This document shows, piece by piece, positions 24,841 to 36,204 of a stretch of 64,000 nucleotides of DNA; the first letter of the stretch is position 1, and every line of letters starts with the position of its first letter. The notes beneath the pieces were generated by a model. It saw only the letters and a program-made list of their open reading frames with translations, did no database searches and was not told the DNA's origin. Both the position numbers and the translations under genes were made by a program. The stretch spans positions 17,359,752-17,423,751 of the forward strand of contig NC_030851.1 in the NCBI RefSeq assembly GCF_000208745.1, written 5' to 3'. The DNA comes from Theobroma cacao. Its lineage: Eukaryota > Streptophyta > Magnoliopsida > Malvales > Malvaceae.

Positions 24841-25619
24841 GAAAAGGAAATAGTTACAGTACCGTTGTAACTTATGTAAGCCGTAGGAAACGCTTCAAAT
24901 TGCTGGATGTTATGAAATTTAACACTTATTTTTGGACATAATGTCTGCAAATATTTTGAATTATTTAAAACAATTTAATTTTTTTTATTTTTATTACATA
25001 TAATCAAAATCTTTATATTTTTATTTTGTGTCATAACCAATGATCAGTAATTAAAATATTTCTTGTCATCTTTATGTTTACCTAAAATTGATTTGGATTG
25101 TGAAAATTTTTATGTGATATGTTATTAAGATTTATGAAGATGTCATGTTATCACCTATTATAATATGTCAAAAATAAATAATATTTTAAATAATTAAAAT
25201 TAATCGATTATTAATTATAATGACTTATTTGATTAAAATCAAGTATATATAAAAATTTGATTGAATGCATTAAAAAAATAATTTATTAATAATTTAAAAT
25301 TTTTCTTAAATTTTATATTTTTCTATTTGTTCTATATATTTTTTCAAAATAAGATGACATAAGTGGTGAAAACACCGTTGAAGGGTGGGACATCAGCATC
25401 ATGGACGAGGCATGATGTATCTGTCGCAAAAGAGTTAGTAAGTTCATAATTGTGTGAAATCGAGTGTTTAGAGTTAGAAAATTCCTCCAAAAAACTCCAA
25501 AACCAGGTTAGAAAGTGATGCTTTTTACGCCAAGATCATGATTGTGGTATAGGATCCAGTGTTCATTGGAGTCGATGGATGGTGATTGGAAGAGAAGCAA
25601 CACCAATATTTTAATATTA

Positions 25620-25621
<2 letters not shown>
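24841..25621. other. AT-rich intergenic region upstream of the GT47 gene
   Basis: 24950-25330 is AT-rich with words similar to 16700-17170, perhaps two relics of the same repeat. 25340-25620 is more balanced but shows no gene. Confidence 0.45.
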
Positions 25622-25662
<41 letters not shown>

Positions 25663-25671
25663 CATATAATN

Positions 25672-25702
<31 letters not shown>
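25622..25702. repeat. (TA)n microsatellite
   Basis: About 80 bases of TA repeats broken by one short non-TA stretch (AAATACATATAAT) and an N at 25675. Such tracts are often mis-assembled, so the length may not be real. Confidence 0.9.
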
Positions 25703-25710
<8 letters not shown>

Positions 25711-26029
25711 TATAATATGAATTTTTCTATCGTTAACAACGATGGCAGTGGCTGCGGAGTGGAGGCCCGGTGGATGAAGCCGTGGAGGTGGAAAGTCCTG
25801 ACAGTTAATTAATTTAATCTTGATTTTGAATAATTTTACCTAAGCAACACAGGAATGATACTGATTTATGTAACTTTATTTCGTTGTATGAAAAGGCATT
25901 ATTTCATTGTATTGCATAGTATTCTAAGGATTTGTATTACAATTGAATATCTAATAAGTATACATATTTTAAATATAAAGAACTAGAAATGGGGTATGAA
26001 TTAGGACAAAATCTGAATTTAAAGTTGAG
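25703..26029. other. intergenic, nothing recognised
   Basis: A GC-richer patch at 25740-25800 is followed by AT-rich sequence with no supported gene or repeat. Confidence 0.5.
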
Positions 26030-26560
26030 ATAGAATTCTAGATATTCTGCACTTTAATCTTTCATAATAGTTTTTTATAAAACAAAATCGAACTTTAGAC
26101 AATGGTTTAGTAAAAGAATCTGTCCGTTGATAGATTGTAGGAACATGCTAAATAAGTGGCTGATCTTTACTCACTTTCTCTCCAATAAAAAAAAAAAAAA
26201 GTCAATATCAATTGCTTCATTATTGTATGAAAAACAAAATTTTTGCATGACAGGATTCTTACAAGTTTATGTGGCACTAAGATTGTCACAGTAAATTGTT
26301 GGAGGAGCAGAAATTGCAACCTTAAACTCCTTTAACAAGGACTCAATAGCAACAATTGCCTTATATTCTTACAAGCGAAGCATTTCTCATTTTTCTTTTA
26401 CTTCTTAGACCACCAAGAAGTTAGAGATCCACCATGGTACATTAAAAATGCAGAGTAAAGATTCTATCATCAGGATTGCTTCTTCCATTAGAATCCTAGA
26501 AAGCATTTAAATGCAACTAAGATTCTTTTTAAACTAGATTTAACCCCATACTCTATTGCA
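26030..26560 (-). pseudogene. ancient copia RNase H remnant
   Basis: The minus strand translates in pieces to late copia pol: APPTIYCDNLSAT (about 26310-26270), NPVMQKFCFSYNNEAIDID near 26250-26200 in the position of the usual target-site tract of RNase H, and YQRTDSFTKPLSKV (about 26135-26093), the conserved end of copia RNase H. Stops and frame changes are frequent, more than in the copia remnant at 4820-5696, so it is older. No LTR of this element was identified. Confidence 0.8.
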
Positions 26561-27703
26561 AGTTAATTAAATCTTTTAAGGAGTGATGGTAAAAAGTTTT
26601 CTTGAGAGGAATAGTGAAAGATAAATAATTGTATTATTTATCGTTTAATTGCAGAATAATTATAAATTGCTTCATTCTCATAACAATTTGTCAATAAATG
26701 TACAAAAATTATTATAATATGTACAAAATTGTTTTGCATTCATCAATGAGTAAGATGTCCGAAAAAAAAGGACGATAATTCTGTTACTTAATATTTGACA
26801 TATCTACAGATAAAATTCGTTACAAATTGTACAAAGTTGTTACAAAGACAATAATTCTACCAATTAATATTCGACATTATCTACAAATAACATTTGTTAT
26901 AAATTGTAAAAAAAGAAAAAAAGAAAATCATATACATCAATGAGCAAGCTGTTTGAAAAGCAAGATAAAAGTATTGTTCAAGGCATGGGAGTTCAAGAGG
27001 TACATGGTTCCCTTAAGTGCCCTATTCAATATGTGGTGTAGAAATTTTCAAAATTACTGCACAAATCTTAGTAGTCGACATAGATAATGAAAGAGAGAAT
27101 TATTAAGAGTTCCTTTAGCTTCTTTTAACTTGCACTAAGGACTAGGCTCCTTTATGATAGTTGTTTAGGAAAAACTGCATTACTTATTCTTTTGTAATCA
27201 ATTCTGCATTTCCATATTCATTTGGACTTCCAAATAAGTTCCCATTGATTAGAAAACGACTTCATCTAATTTTTAATAAATTGCTTCATTCTCATTACAT
27301 ACATGGTTATCAAATTTACAAAACCTTTCAACATTCTGTAGTCTTATTAGTTTCATCACACGTATGATGCTCATATGCACATCAATAAGTTTGGCACAAA
27401 TGCATTTATTCCATATACATTAAGTGCTTTCCAGGGTCTTCCCACCATTGTTGCCAACATCTCCTACTTTCTCAATCAATTCATCTTAGATTAATGCATT
27501 TAAGTCTTCGGTTATATAATTCTAATCTTTCTGAAGCTCTTAACACATCTTCTACAAAATCCTCAAACATAACTAATTGCTTTGAAGTTGACTCACCAAT
27601 CATGAAACATACCTTTACAAGTTTTAAGATATTTCAATCACTCATTCTCTAATAAACTAAACCAAATTTACAATGCTTATATATGCTACCAGTGTGACAA
27701 TAT
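26561..27703. other. intergenic, nothing recognised
   Basis: AT-rich. Related words ACAATAATTCTRYYA and TCGACAT...TCTACA repeat at about 26775-26830 and 26850-26890, suggesting a degenerate local duplication. The frame at 27161-27367 has no family resemblance. Confidence 0.45.
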
Positions 27704-28575
27704 TGTTGGTCCCAAAGAATGTGCTAGAGAGGGGTGAATAACACTTTCCAAATAACATGAAAATTCTTTCCATGTAAAGAGTTGATCAAAGGAATTTGAA
27801 AATAGAAGTTTAAAGCTTACTGAAGTAATGATTTAAGTGTTAAGAGTAAGAAGAATATGAAAGAAAGTAGACAAAACACAATGATTTATAGTGGTTTAGT
27901 TCCCTTGACCTACATCCACTACCTTGATCTCTCAATCAAGGATTTTCAAACCAATTCACTAAAATCAATGGAATTTCCAAGCTTCCACCAAACTTTTACA
28001 ATGGCTTTTCACAGGCTCAATCATAACCTTTAATAATGGTTTTTTCCAAGATCAACCAAAACCCAAAACTAACTTTTCTAAGGCTAAGTTAGAACCTATA
28101 ACAACAACCAAGCTGACCCAAGCTTAATCTACCCTTTAAAGTGTCTCTTACACTCTAAGTAAATAAGAAATAGAGAAAAGATGAAGTACAATTAATCACT
28201 TAGCTAATCTAAGATATACAAAGTTAAGCTCAAACACTTTTTCAAAGGATGGGAGTGAAATATAAGTGTAAAGAGAAGGTTTTTGATCTTCTAAGCTCAA
28301 AATCACTTTATATAGCTTCTCTATATGATTTTTGACTACTAGAGAGGCTTTAAATACTTTCAAAATCACTTTTGGCCATTGGAGATAGAAACTAACTATT
28401 TTTGGCCGTTATTTTATCCTTTTGTGCTTAAATTCAAATGTGCAAATAGTGCTTCATTAACCGATTAAAGGCAGGCTTTAACCAATTAAGTCTTCTCTAA
28501 CTTGCACATTACTTCTCTGTGTTAACCAATTAAACGATAGCTTTAACTAATTAATAACTTTTTATTTTTGTAACA
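27704..28575 (-). mobile_element. copia-type LTR in minus orientation
   Basis: Left end TGTTGGTCCCAAAGAATGTG is the reverse complement of the LTR 3' end type seen at 4780-4819 (CTAACACAT...GGGACCAACA). The block 27890-28090 mirrors 4520-4720 (the CCTACATCCACTACCTTGAT tract, in reverse, and GGTTTAGTTCC). TTAACCGATTAA-type words lie at 28455-28555. The right border is not clear and is set where the similarity and the palindromic words end. Confidence 0.72.
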
Positions 28576-31412
28576 CACTTGATTTTTTATATGGCCTAAA
28601 TGTGATGTTGGCCAAGTGATTTGATGAGTAAACTTGAATACTTGATGTATATGCTTGTGGAGCATGCATATGAGCTATTATGACTTATAGAGAAAGACTT
28701 TGAATTTTAGTGTACATTAAGGATTCTTATAATATGATGAAATTGCTAAACCAATTGATGAGTTAAATTGAATTTTGGTGCATATGTTGAAGAGTTTAAG
28801 GGTATGTTTATGTCTTTAGAGCAATGAATATGATATATGAGCATGTGAAGGCTCAAAATAATGTTGTGCATATGTTTGTTACATGAATGGTATAATGAAT
28901 TGTTTGGCACTTAGATGATTATGATGTTTAATGAAAAATATGCCAAGCTTTGATTTGTATACTATGTGACATAGAGCATAACGAGGATTTGAATCTGTGT
29001 GATGAGTACATGCTTGGATATCGAGCATTCTTGATGAATTGAGGTGAGAATGATAACTGTGGCTCTTAAAACACAAAACTTTGAGACTTAGCCAAATTTT
29101 TGAGGAATGGGTGATAAATCTTGAATTTTGAAGTTTAAATTGAGGTTTAATTGTGTGTTTGAGTATATGAATAAGGATTATAAGTTAAGATAGTCATTTT
29201 GAAGTATACTTAAACAATAGATGATTTGAGGTGTTAAAGTTTGGATTGTTAGAAGTTGGAGTGCAGAAAAGGTGCAATCTGGGCAAAATGTATCAATACA
29301 TTCCCGGCAAGAAGAATAATATAAGGTATTCTGAGGATTTTCTATCAATACATACAAGGATGTATCGATAAATTTGAGTAAGGATGAACATCTATCGATA
29401 CATTGTCCAAATGTATTTATAGATTGGAAGCCGAGGGCAAATTGAATAACATGTATCAATACATGGCCTTATGTATCGATACATTTAGGGGGAATTCATT
29501 AAGAATGTCTTGATGCATCCTTGTATGAAGGTAAAAATAAAAAAAAAGTTTCGGGCATTTAACCTTTTAAAGAGAAAACCCATTTTTTCTTTTTCTCTCT
29601 CTACCCCATACAAAACCCTAAGCCCCCAAATGACATTTGGAGCTTATTTGAGCTAAATCTGAGCTTGGGAAACATTACTAAAGGTAAGATTAAGTGTTTT
29701 TACCAATTGATTTTCAATTTAATCGTTTAATAACTTAGATTCGATTTGGTCCAGCTTTGGTGAGATTTTTCTCCCTTGAGTTTGCTGAGGCTTTAGAGCT
29801 AAGAATAGGGCAACCCAGCCAATAAGGTTAGGATTTAGCTTATCATTGAAGGATTTGAGCTCATTTATGGAATTTGGGTATTTTTAAAAAGATGGGATAC
29901 TTTTGAAAGCTAGGAAATAAATATTTTTATGATGTTTTGGTGTGTTTAAGGGAAAGCTGAAGCCACCTAACACATTGGTGAGCTATATGGTGTTGGAAGC
30001 CGAGGATTGGAGCTCAATTATGCGAGCGCCTCTGATTGTCGAGGTGAGTGGGATTTAATTAAATACATGTGATGCATCTAGCATAATGTATGTGCTACCA
30101 TGGTACTTAAATGTTGTGTGTATGCCTAGATGAGAATGCCTAGGCTGGAGAATTGATATGTATATATATGTGTGTGTGTGTGTGTGCTTAAAGGTATGTG
30201 CCTAGGCTAGAGAACAAATATGATTGTGTGCCTAGATAAGGATGCCTAGGCTAATTAGTTATTTGAGATAGGAAATTTGTGTTTGTGTGATTTGTGGTGA
30301 GCCACAAGGTAGGCATTGTGTTGGAACTCATTGTATGTAGGACCTAGAGTAAGAGGCCTACACATGGTGCGATATGAATAATGGATTAAGGACTGTGTCA
30401 AATTATGATAAATGAGCTGCCAAGTAGGAATATGACCCGATATGTATTTGGGTTAATGGCATAGTGATTGGGTGATATTAATTATGTGAGGTCGAAGGGC
30501 TATGATTGCTTATGGATATGATCTATGCATGAATGCCCACGTTTTTGTGGTTGATTTGAGGATATGCATAAGGTTGTTAAGCCATGATTGATAAGATTGA
30601 ATATGATGAATACCTATGTGGCGTTAAGGGCATGAGGGCCTATAGATTGATTCTGGGGAAAGTTTGATTTGATGAAAACTGAATCAGTAGAAATTATGGG
30701 TTTGATGAGGAGAACAATATTGTCTAAAAGATCGAGAGCTAAAAACACATGTAGGATGAATAATCAAAAGGTTTTAATTATGGGAAATTTTTAAAAATTT
30801 TCAAGAAAAATTGTTGATTTAAAGGTTTAAATCTTGTGTTTTGTGGAATAAAAACACAAGATTTATTCCTGAATCAGTGGGTTTTGGTACAAATATAGAA
30901 AAGATAGAAGAGTGGTTGAGAGATTTTTGAATTTGAAACATTAGAAAATGAAAAAAACTATCACAGGAAAGCTTTAATCGTGTGAAGGTATCGATACTTT
31001 TAATGTAAAGATTTTTATTTTTAGCTACTGGATGAAAGGTATCAACACTTGCTTTGGGAGTATCGATAATTGTTCATCTTTTGGCAATGTATCGATATCT
31101 ACTGATTAAGTATCGATATTTACTGCTCTATAGCTTAAGAAAATACATTTTTGGACTTCAAAAAGAGATGTGATAGTCTAGAATTATCTTTAAAGCAAAA
31201 AATTAGAGCTTGTTTTGTCTTAAAAACATCAAAGACATCATTTTGGACCTATGCAAGTGTAAATTTGTCATTAAAACATGAAATTTTTAGGAATCAAAGT
31301 GAACTATTTTAGTGACTCATGGAGTTTATTTTGTGTTATCTCTCAAGTTGAATGGCTTGACAACACATGTGTGAATATATGAATTCATGACATGATAAAT
31401 AATAAATAAACC
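28576..31412 (+). mobile_element. family-E-like LTR, copy E2, left part
   Basis: Shares with E1 the cluster of TATCGATACAT words (29290-29485, again 31000-31110). It continues at 33567-33655 and 35177-35776, where the LTR end and a PBS are found. A block at 30120-30250 repeats ATGCCTAGGCT about four times. The left border is uncertain, and E1 and E2 are only clearly alignable in parts, so they may be subfamilies. The T/C-rich tract at 29585-29615 may follow its promoter. Confidence 0.6.
30169..30186. repeat. (TG)n microsatellite
   Basis: Nine TG units directly after a short TA tract, inside the E2 LTR between two ATGCCTAGGCT words. Confidence 0.85.
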
Positions 31413-32358
31413 TGTCACAACCCATATCCTGAGCCATGACCGGCGCATGGGCCTAATGGGCATAGCCCACTAAGCCCAAGCAAGCTTTTTTTTTTATGCA
31501 ATCTCGATCATCATTCCCAACCATCATTTCTAAACCACATATTGTAATTTTCTACTAAAAATATTTCAGTAACATTTTATAGTGACCCAATACTCACCAT
31601 TTTATTATGTCAAAATAATGTCACCCATTTGCCAACTCATTTTGGCATCAGTAATTAAATATACATATTTGACTTATAACACGGATCCTAGCAGATTACA
31701 TTACATATATGTGTTCACAGGTAATAGACTCTTGACCGTCAAGGAAAGTGACCGTGGGTGAAGGTACAGCTACTGAGATGCCATAGTACCTACCAAGAGG
31801 GCGAGCATATGTGGACAACTCAATCTAGGTTCCAACTGCCTCCGAATCTGAAAACATGAAGTTTAAAAACCTGAGTATAAAACTCAATGAGTGAACATAA
31901 GAAGGGAACAAGCAATCGATAAGGAGATCTTGGAAATCATGATGCACTTGTTTCAAAAACAATGCAATTGATTTAATTTTTTACTAAAAACCCCTCATTT
32001 CAAACTTTGATTAATAACCTCATAGTGTTTCAAAAACCCATGATCAATCCATGAAGTTAAATGGGTGAAAAATATGTCAAAATCAAGCAAGGTAGCAAGC
32101 ATGACAGCAAGTTTCTTGCTGCAGCGAGAAACATTCTTGGTTTGCATATATTTTGATTTTTCAAGTATATCTCCCATTAAAAAAGTCCAATTGACATGAT
32201 TTTTAAACCATTAGAATGCTAAGGGTTTGGGCTACAACTTTTATGTTTATCACTTTGCCCAGTTCTGACCAGGAGATGGTCAAAATCATTGTCAAAGTGG
32301 AATACTGCACCAGAATTTTGGGACCACCCAAGAGTTTCTCACTATAGCTAGAATGCAT

Positions 32359-32374
32359 TCTCGCTGCAGCGAGA
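32359..32374. repeat. perfect 16-bp palindrome of family B
   Basis: TCTCGCTGCAGCGAGA is its own reverse complement. Variants occur at about 32110 in this copy, 46018-46400 in B2 and 58440-58620 in B4. Confidence 0.9.
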
Positions 32375-33360
32375 TTCAGGGCAGATGACAATTAAGGGAT
32401 TTTCACATGCTATAAAATCCATTCCTACCATATTGCACATCAAAGTGAACACATTGATAATAATCAAGTTTCTCATTAATCATTTCAATCACATATTATA
32501 ATCATAAACTTTCTATCACATATACATATATAAACATGTACACCACCCCACTTCATTCATCGTCATGTGCACTCCCTACTCGCACACTTCAACATCATCA
32601 TGTGTGCACTCCCTACGCGCACACTTCAGCATCATCACACAACATTATTCATCAATGCACAACATATATTCATATATATACATACCAACATAATATAGAA
32701 GCACATGGATTCATCCTTTTACACATTTCACATTTTCACAACATCAAAACATTTTATCAAGGGCTTGTTCCCATGCATAATTTAATGAAAAGCCAAGTAA
32801 AATCATTTAAATGCTTCATCCTAACACATGTATTTCCCAAAAACACTTTGATGCAAGTTCACTCATTGATATTTGTTGAATCTTTAATTGACTCTAACTT
32901 CAATTTTTGCTTCAAACGGACATGTGAGGCCTCATTGGAACCTTTGTGGACTTATAGTTGAACTCCTTTTCAAGAGTTTTCAAGCTACTATGGAAAGTCT
33001 CTATCTCTCTCTCTCTACAATGTCCAACTAGTGAGAGAAAGTGTTGAGGAAAGACTTTTGAGGGTTTTAAGGTGAGAGAGTGAAAGAGCACAAAAGGTTC
33101 TATGAAAAAGTGCTCAAAAGCATGGAAATTGAAGCTAGAGAGAGAAAGTTATGGAAGCTTTGAGGGAGGCTTCCATGGAAGATGAAGAAACGTGAGATGG
33201 GAGGAAGAAGAACAAAAAGCTGCTGGAAAAATGACGAAGCTATTGGAGAAATGAGATATTTATAGCCTAAGCTTATCCAAATTTCACTTAAATTATGAAA
33301 ATGCCCTTAACAAGTTGGCTTTGTCTTCCTCCAATCCTTTATGCAATCTTTTTACTCTTT

Positions 33361-33430
33361 TGAAATCATCATTATTTCTATTTCCTTCGTCATTTGAAAT
33401 CATCATTATTTCTATTTCCTTCATCATTTT
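33361..33430. repeat. 35-bp tandem duplication in B1
   Basis: GAAATCATCATTATTTC...TTCATCATTT occurs twice in tandem with one difference (TTCG versus TTCA). Confidence 0.85.
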
Positions 33431-33566
33431 ATCCTTATTTTCATCATTCATTTATGTCTTAGGCCTACTTAGGCCTTAATAATATTAGAAAACCCATTTT
33501 TAGGAGCTCGTCAGGAAAATGACCAAACTACCCCTACTCTATATCATAGGGTCTACCTCTGCTACA

Positions 33567-33655
33567 TATAATCCAACAAACTCATCATTTGACCATATCG
33601 AATCAAGTATTGCATCTTAAGTACATGATGCTAACACATATAATTATCATCATAT
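33567..33655 (+). mobile_element. family-E LTR E2, short middle part
   Basis: A 90-bp segment between the B1 LTR and a copia LTR. By position it is the continuation of E2; it is too short to prove by similarity. Confidence 0.4.
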
Positions 33656-35176
33656 TGTTAGATGAATAAACTTAAAGTAAAGTAACTAAGAATGGGGGTG
33701 AATTGGTTATGACGTAAAAATCTCCTTTTTTAAAAATTTTAAATACAACAGAAGCATAAAGAAAAGAGTAGAAAGAGCAGAGTATAGACTAGATGAAAAG
33801 TAAATGTAGCAAGTAAAGAGTACTCAGCTAAGTTTTTATAAAGTTATGGTCGTTGATGCCTACGTTTTCTCCCTTAATAGCATAAGGAGTTCGAATCACT
33901 ATTGACTTGCCTTTTCAATATAGGATTAGGCTTAACCTTTACAACCAAATCCTATTTCAAGGATCAAGAACAACCTCAACAAAAGTCACTACCTTGTTAG
34001 GATCAAGCACAAGCTTTCTACCTTTTGCTTAGAGGTATAACCTTAACACTATTTTTTCAAGGAGGTATAACCTATACAATAATCGATTCTCAAGGAATAT
34101 GAACTTAAAACCTCTATAAAGGCTAATAAGATATTTAGGCTCAAAAATATGAGAGATTTCTCAAGAATGACGAGTGATGAAGGAAGTCTTCACTCAAGGA
34201 ATATTAGTTGAAAGATGCAATAATAGCCTTTATGCTCAACGAAAGGATTTTTATACTCTAGGCTTTCTTGCTTGTTCTTCCTCTTTTTCTTGCTCTCTAA
34301 TTCTTTTTAGTCTTATAAAAATCTCATTTTTAACATCCTCAAAGTGGATATTTATAGGTCCTAAAAAATTTACCTATTAGAATGGATTTCAAAATGATTT
34401 TCATATGTTCTAGCCTGCTTGCTCATTTTTGTCATACATGAAGAATTGATTCTTTGTTCATGAGTTGTCGATTCTTCATTACATTCTTCAAAGTCTAGAA
34501 CTTTCTGCTTCTAAATAATTGGTTCTTCTTTTTTAAGATGTTGGTTCTTCCTCAACTTGGTTTAAAGGTGACACCTTTACATTTTTAAGAGAATCGATTC
34601 TGTTGTCTCAAGGTGTAGGTTCTTCATTATGTTCTGGTGCCAAAATTTGAATTTAAGCTTGATCTTTGATGCTCCAATCTTATTCAATTGTACCATCTCT
34701 TTCTTCTTCACTAAGTTTTTAATTTTTATCGTTTGGTGTCTTAAGAATCGATATCTTTTTCCTCAAAAATCGATTCTTTGTCTTCAGACTTGAGATCTTT
34801 GGTTCATTCTTGCTCAAAACTGACTATTGCTTCATGGAGAATTGATTTTTTCATGCTTGGACTTCCTCCTACTACATTCTGTTTTCCTAGAATCGATTCT
34901 TGCTCTTTGAGGTGTTGGTTCTTTCTCATCCCAATAGCTTCTATCTTCCAAAAACTAACTTCTTCATTTCTTAGAATCGATTCTTCCCGTGATAAGGTAA
35001 TAAATTTTACTTTCCACTCATTTAATAATCGATTCTTAATATTCAAAAGGTCAATACTTTAAGGCTAGCACTTTGAGTTCAAGTTTGCTTAAAAACATTT
35101 TTCTTTTCAAGTTAAACTTTAAAACTCTTATGGACTTTCTTCAAGTTCAAAACATTTTTCAATCATTTTCAAAGCA
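33656..35176 (-). mobile_element. copia-type LTR in minus orientation with AGAATCGATTCT words
   Basis: Left end TGTTAGATGAATAAAC is the reverse complement of a copia LTR end (...TCTAACA), and GGGGGTGAATTGG just inside is the typical end region of these LTRs. The perfect palindrome AGAATCGATTCT occurs at 34889-34900 and 34973-34984, with many variants from 34440 to 35040. The right border is tentative: AAAGCA at 35176 with flanks CATAT (left) and CATTT (right), a 5-bp duplication with one mismatch. Both strands' frames at 34778-35062 cover this repeated block and are not genes. Confidence 0.65.
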
Positions 35177-35776
35177 CATTTAGATCAATCAATTTTTTTC
35201 ATTTCAAAACCAGGGTAAAGCTAGCAATAGAGATAAGACTTCCTTTCCTTCTTTCCCAAGTCATTACACTTCTTAGTGTGTGGAGTTAAGTCCTTTAAAC
35301 ATTGATACTTGAATGATAGTTGGTTATGTAATAAATGTTGATATACTAAAATTTGTTTGCTATTGTGACTATTGTGTTGACCCTCGAAAATGGGTGTGGA
35401 CAAATGTTAATACCATGGTGCACGAACCATAAGAGATATAGGCACAAAATGTGTGTTGGACCTTAGATGATATGTATATTGTGAATATTGACATGAAATG
35501 AAATAGAAATCACACATCGTGTTGAGAAGTTCCATAATTGTGTGATGGTATAATGTGATGAATAGATGTACAATGTTCCACAAATTATATTGGGAAGTTC
35601 CATAATGATGAGACAATGTTTTTACATACATGAATAATATTATAATGTAGGATTTTGCATGAATGCTATGGATGTCAAGCCCATGCATGTTGATAAGGCT
35701 TGATCAGGCCTAGTGGGCCATACCCACATAGATTCATGCACCGATCACAATCCCTCCCAAAAAATGGGATATGACA
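35177..35776 (+). mobile_element. family-E LTR E2, right end
   Basis: Ends GGGATATGACA at 35776, like E1 (GGGATGTGACA at 15617), and shares GTTGAGAAGTTCCATAAT and the ATGCACCGATCACAATC-like tract. The PBS that follows shows that this is the 3' end of a 5' LTR of a rightward element. Confidence 0.7.
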
Positions 35777-35938
35777 AAGTTGGTATCAAAGCTTTAGGTT
35801 GTGTAAGTTCTAGGTTTCTTTTGGTCATGTCATGGAATGTCGAGGTTGTATAAATGGGGTCGTGTCGCGAAGGTCACAATCCCTTTAGAAAAATCAAAAA
35901 TAGGAGTCCCAGATATGATTCTTTATTTGTCTTCCAAG
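35777..35938 (+). mobile_element. leader of the E2 element, cut by the Athila-type element
   Basis: About 160 bp of internal leader after the PBS, ending where the family-D LTR starts (TGATAACTC at 35939). The rest of this element is not seen next to it. Confidence 0.6.
35781..35792 (+). other. primer-binding site, initiator tRNA-Met type (one mismatch)
   Basis: TGGTATCAAAGC, four bases after the LTR end at 35776; the usual plant form is TGGTATCAGAGC. It marks the start of the interior of the E2 element. Confidence 0.78.
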
Positions 35939-36204
35939 TGATAACTCTATTTTATAGAGTTATTTATCCACATTTTGAGATGTTAATGTAGCTAAGTCCT
36001 TGTGTTTTAAGTAGTCTTTAGATATTTTTATGTTTTTAGTTGAATAGTTTAAAGCATTTTAACTTAGTTTAATTTTAGTAATTCTAGTTCATTTTCATGT
36101 TAAAAGTCCTATTTTAAGCCGATAATGATTTAGTCTTTGTGTTTGTAGGTTTTCAAATGCATAAAGTTAAATAATGATGAACTATGCAATGGAGACTAAG
36201 TGCA
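35939..36204 (+). mobile_element. Athila-type LTR D1, left part
   Basis: TGATAACTC...; closely similar to 43945-44220 (same TTTTGAGATGTTAATGTAG and AAGTCCTTGTGTTT tracts). Interrupted at 36205 by a family-C LTR and continued at 39813. Confidence 0.85.

Larger units (their letters stand above)
31413..33566 (-). mobile_element. LTR of family B, copy B1 (about 2.15 kb)
   Basis: Left end TGTCACAACCCATATCCTGA matches in layout the reverse complement of the right end of B2 (47014) and the left end of B4 (57779), including the GGCGCATGGGCCTAATGGGC tract. The right end (GGTCTACCTCTGCTACA) is a decayed form of the B2 left end. On the minus strand, GCTATAAATATC near 33260 is the TATA region, as in B2. 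It carries the word TCTCGCTGCAGCGAGA (exact at 32359-32374). No matching 5-bp duplication is visible at the flanks (AAACC / TATAA). It splits the E2 LTR. Confidence 0.78.

Noticed and set aside
32536..32961. 141-codon plus-strand frame, His/Thr-rich start
   Set aside because: It reads the minisatellite and LTR text of B1 and has no counterpart as a protein.
33885..33900. GAGTTCGAATCAC resembling a tRNA T-loop
   Set aside because: No matching acceptor or anticodon stems around it; it lies in a copia LTR.
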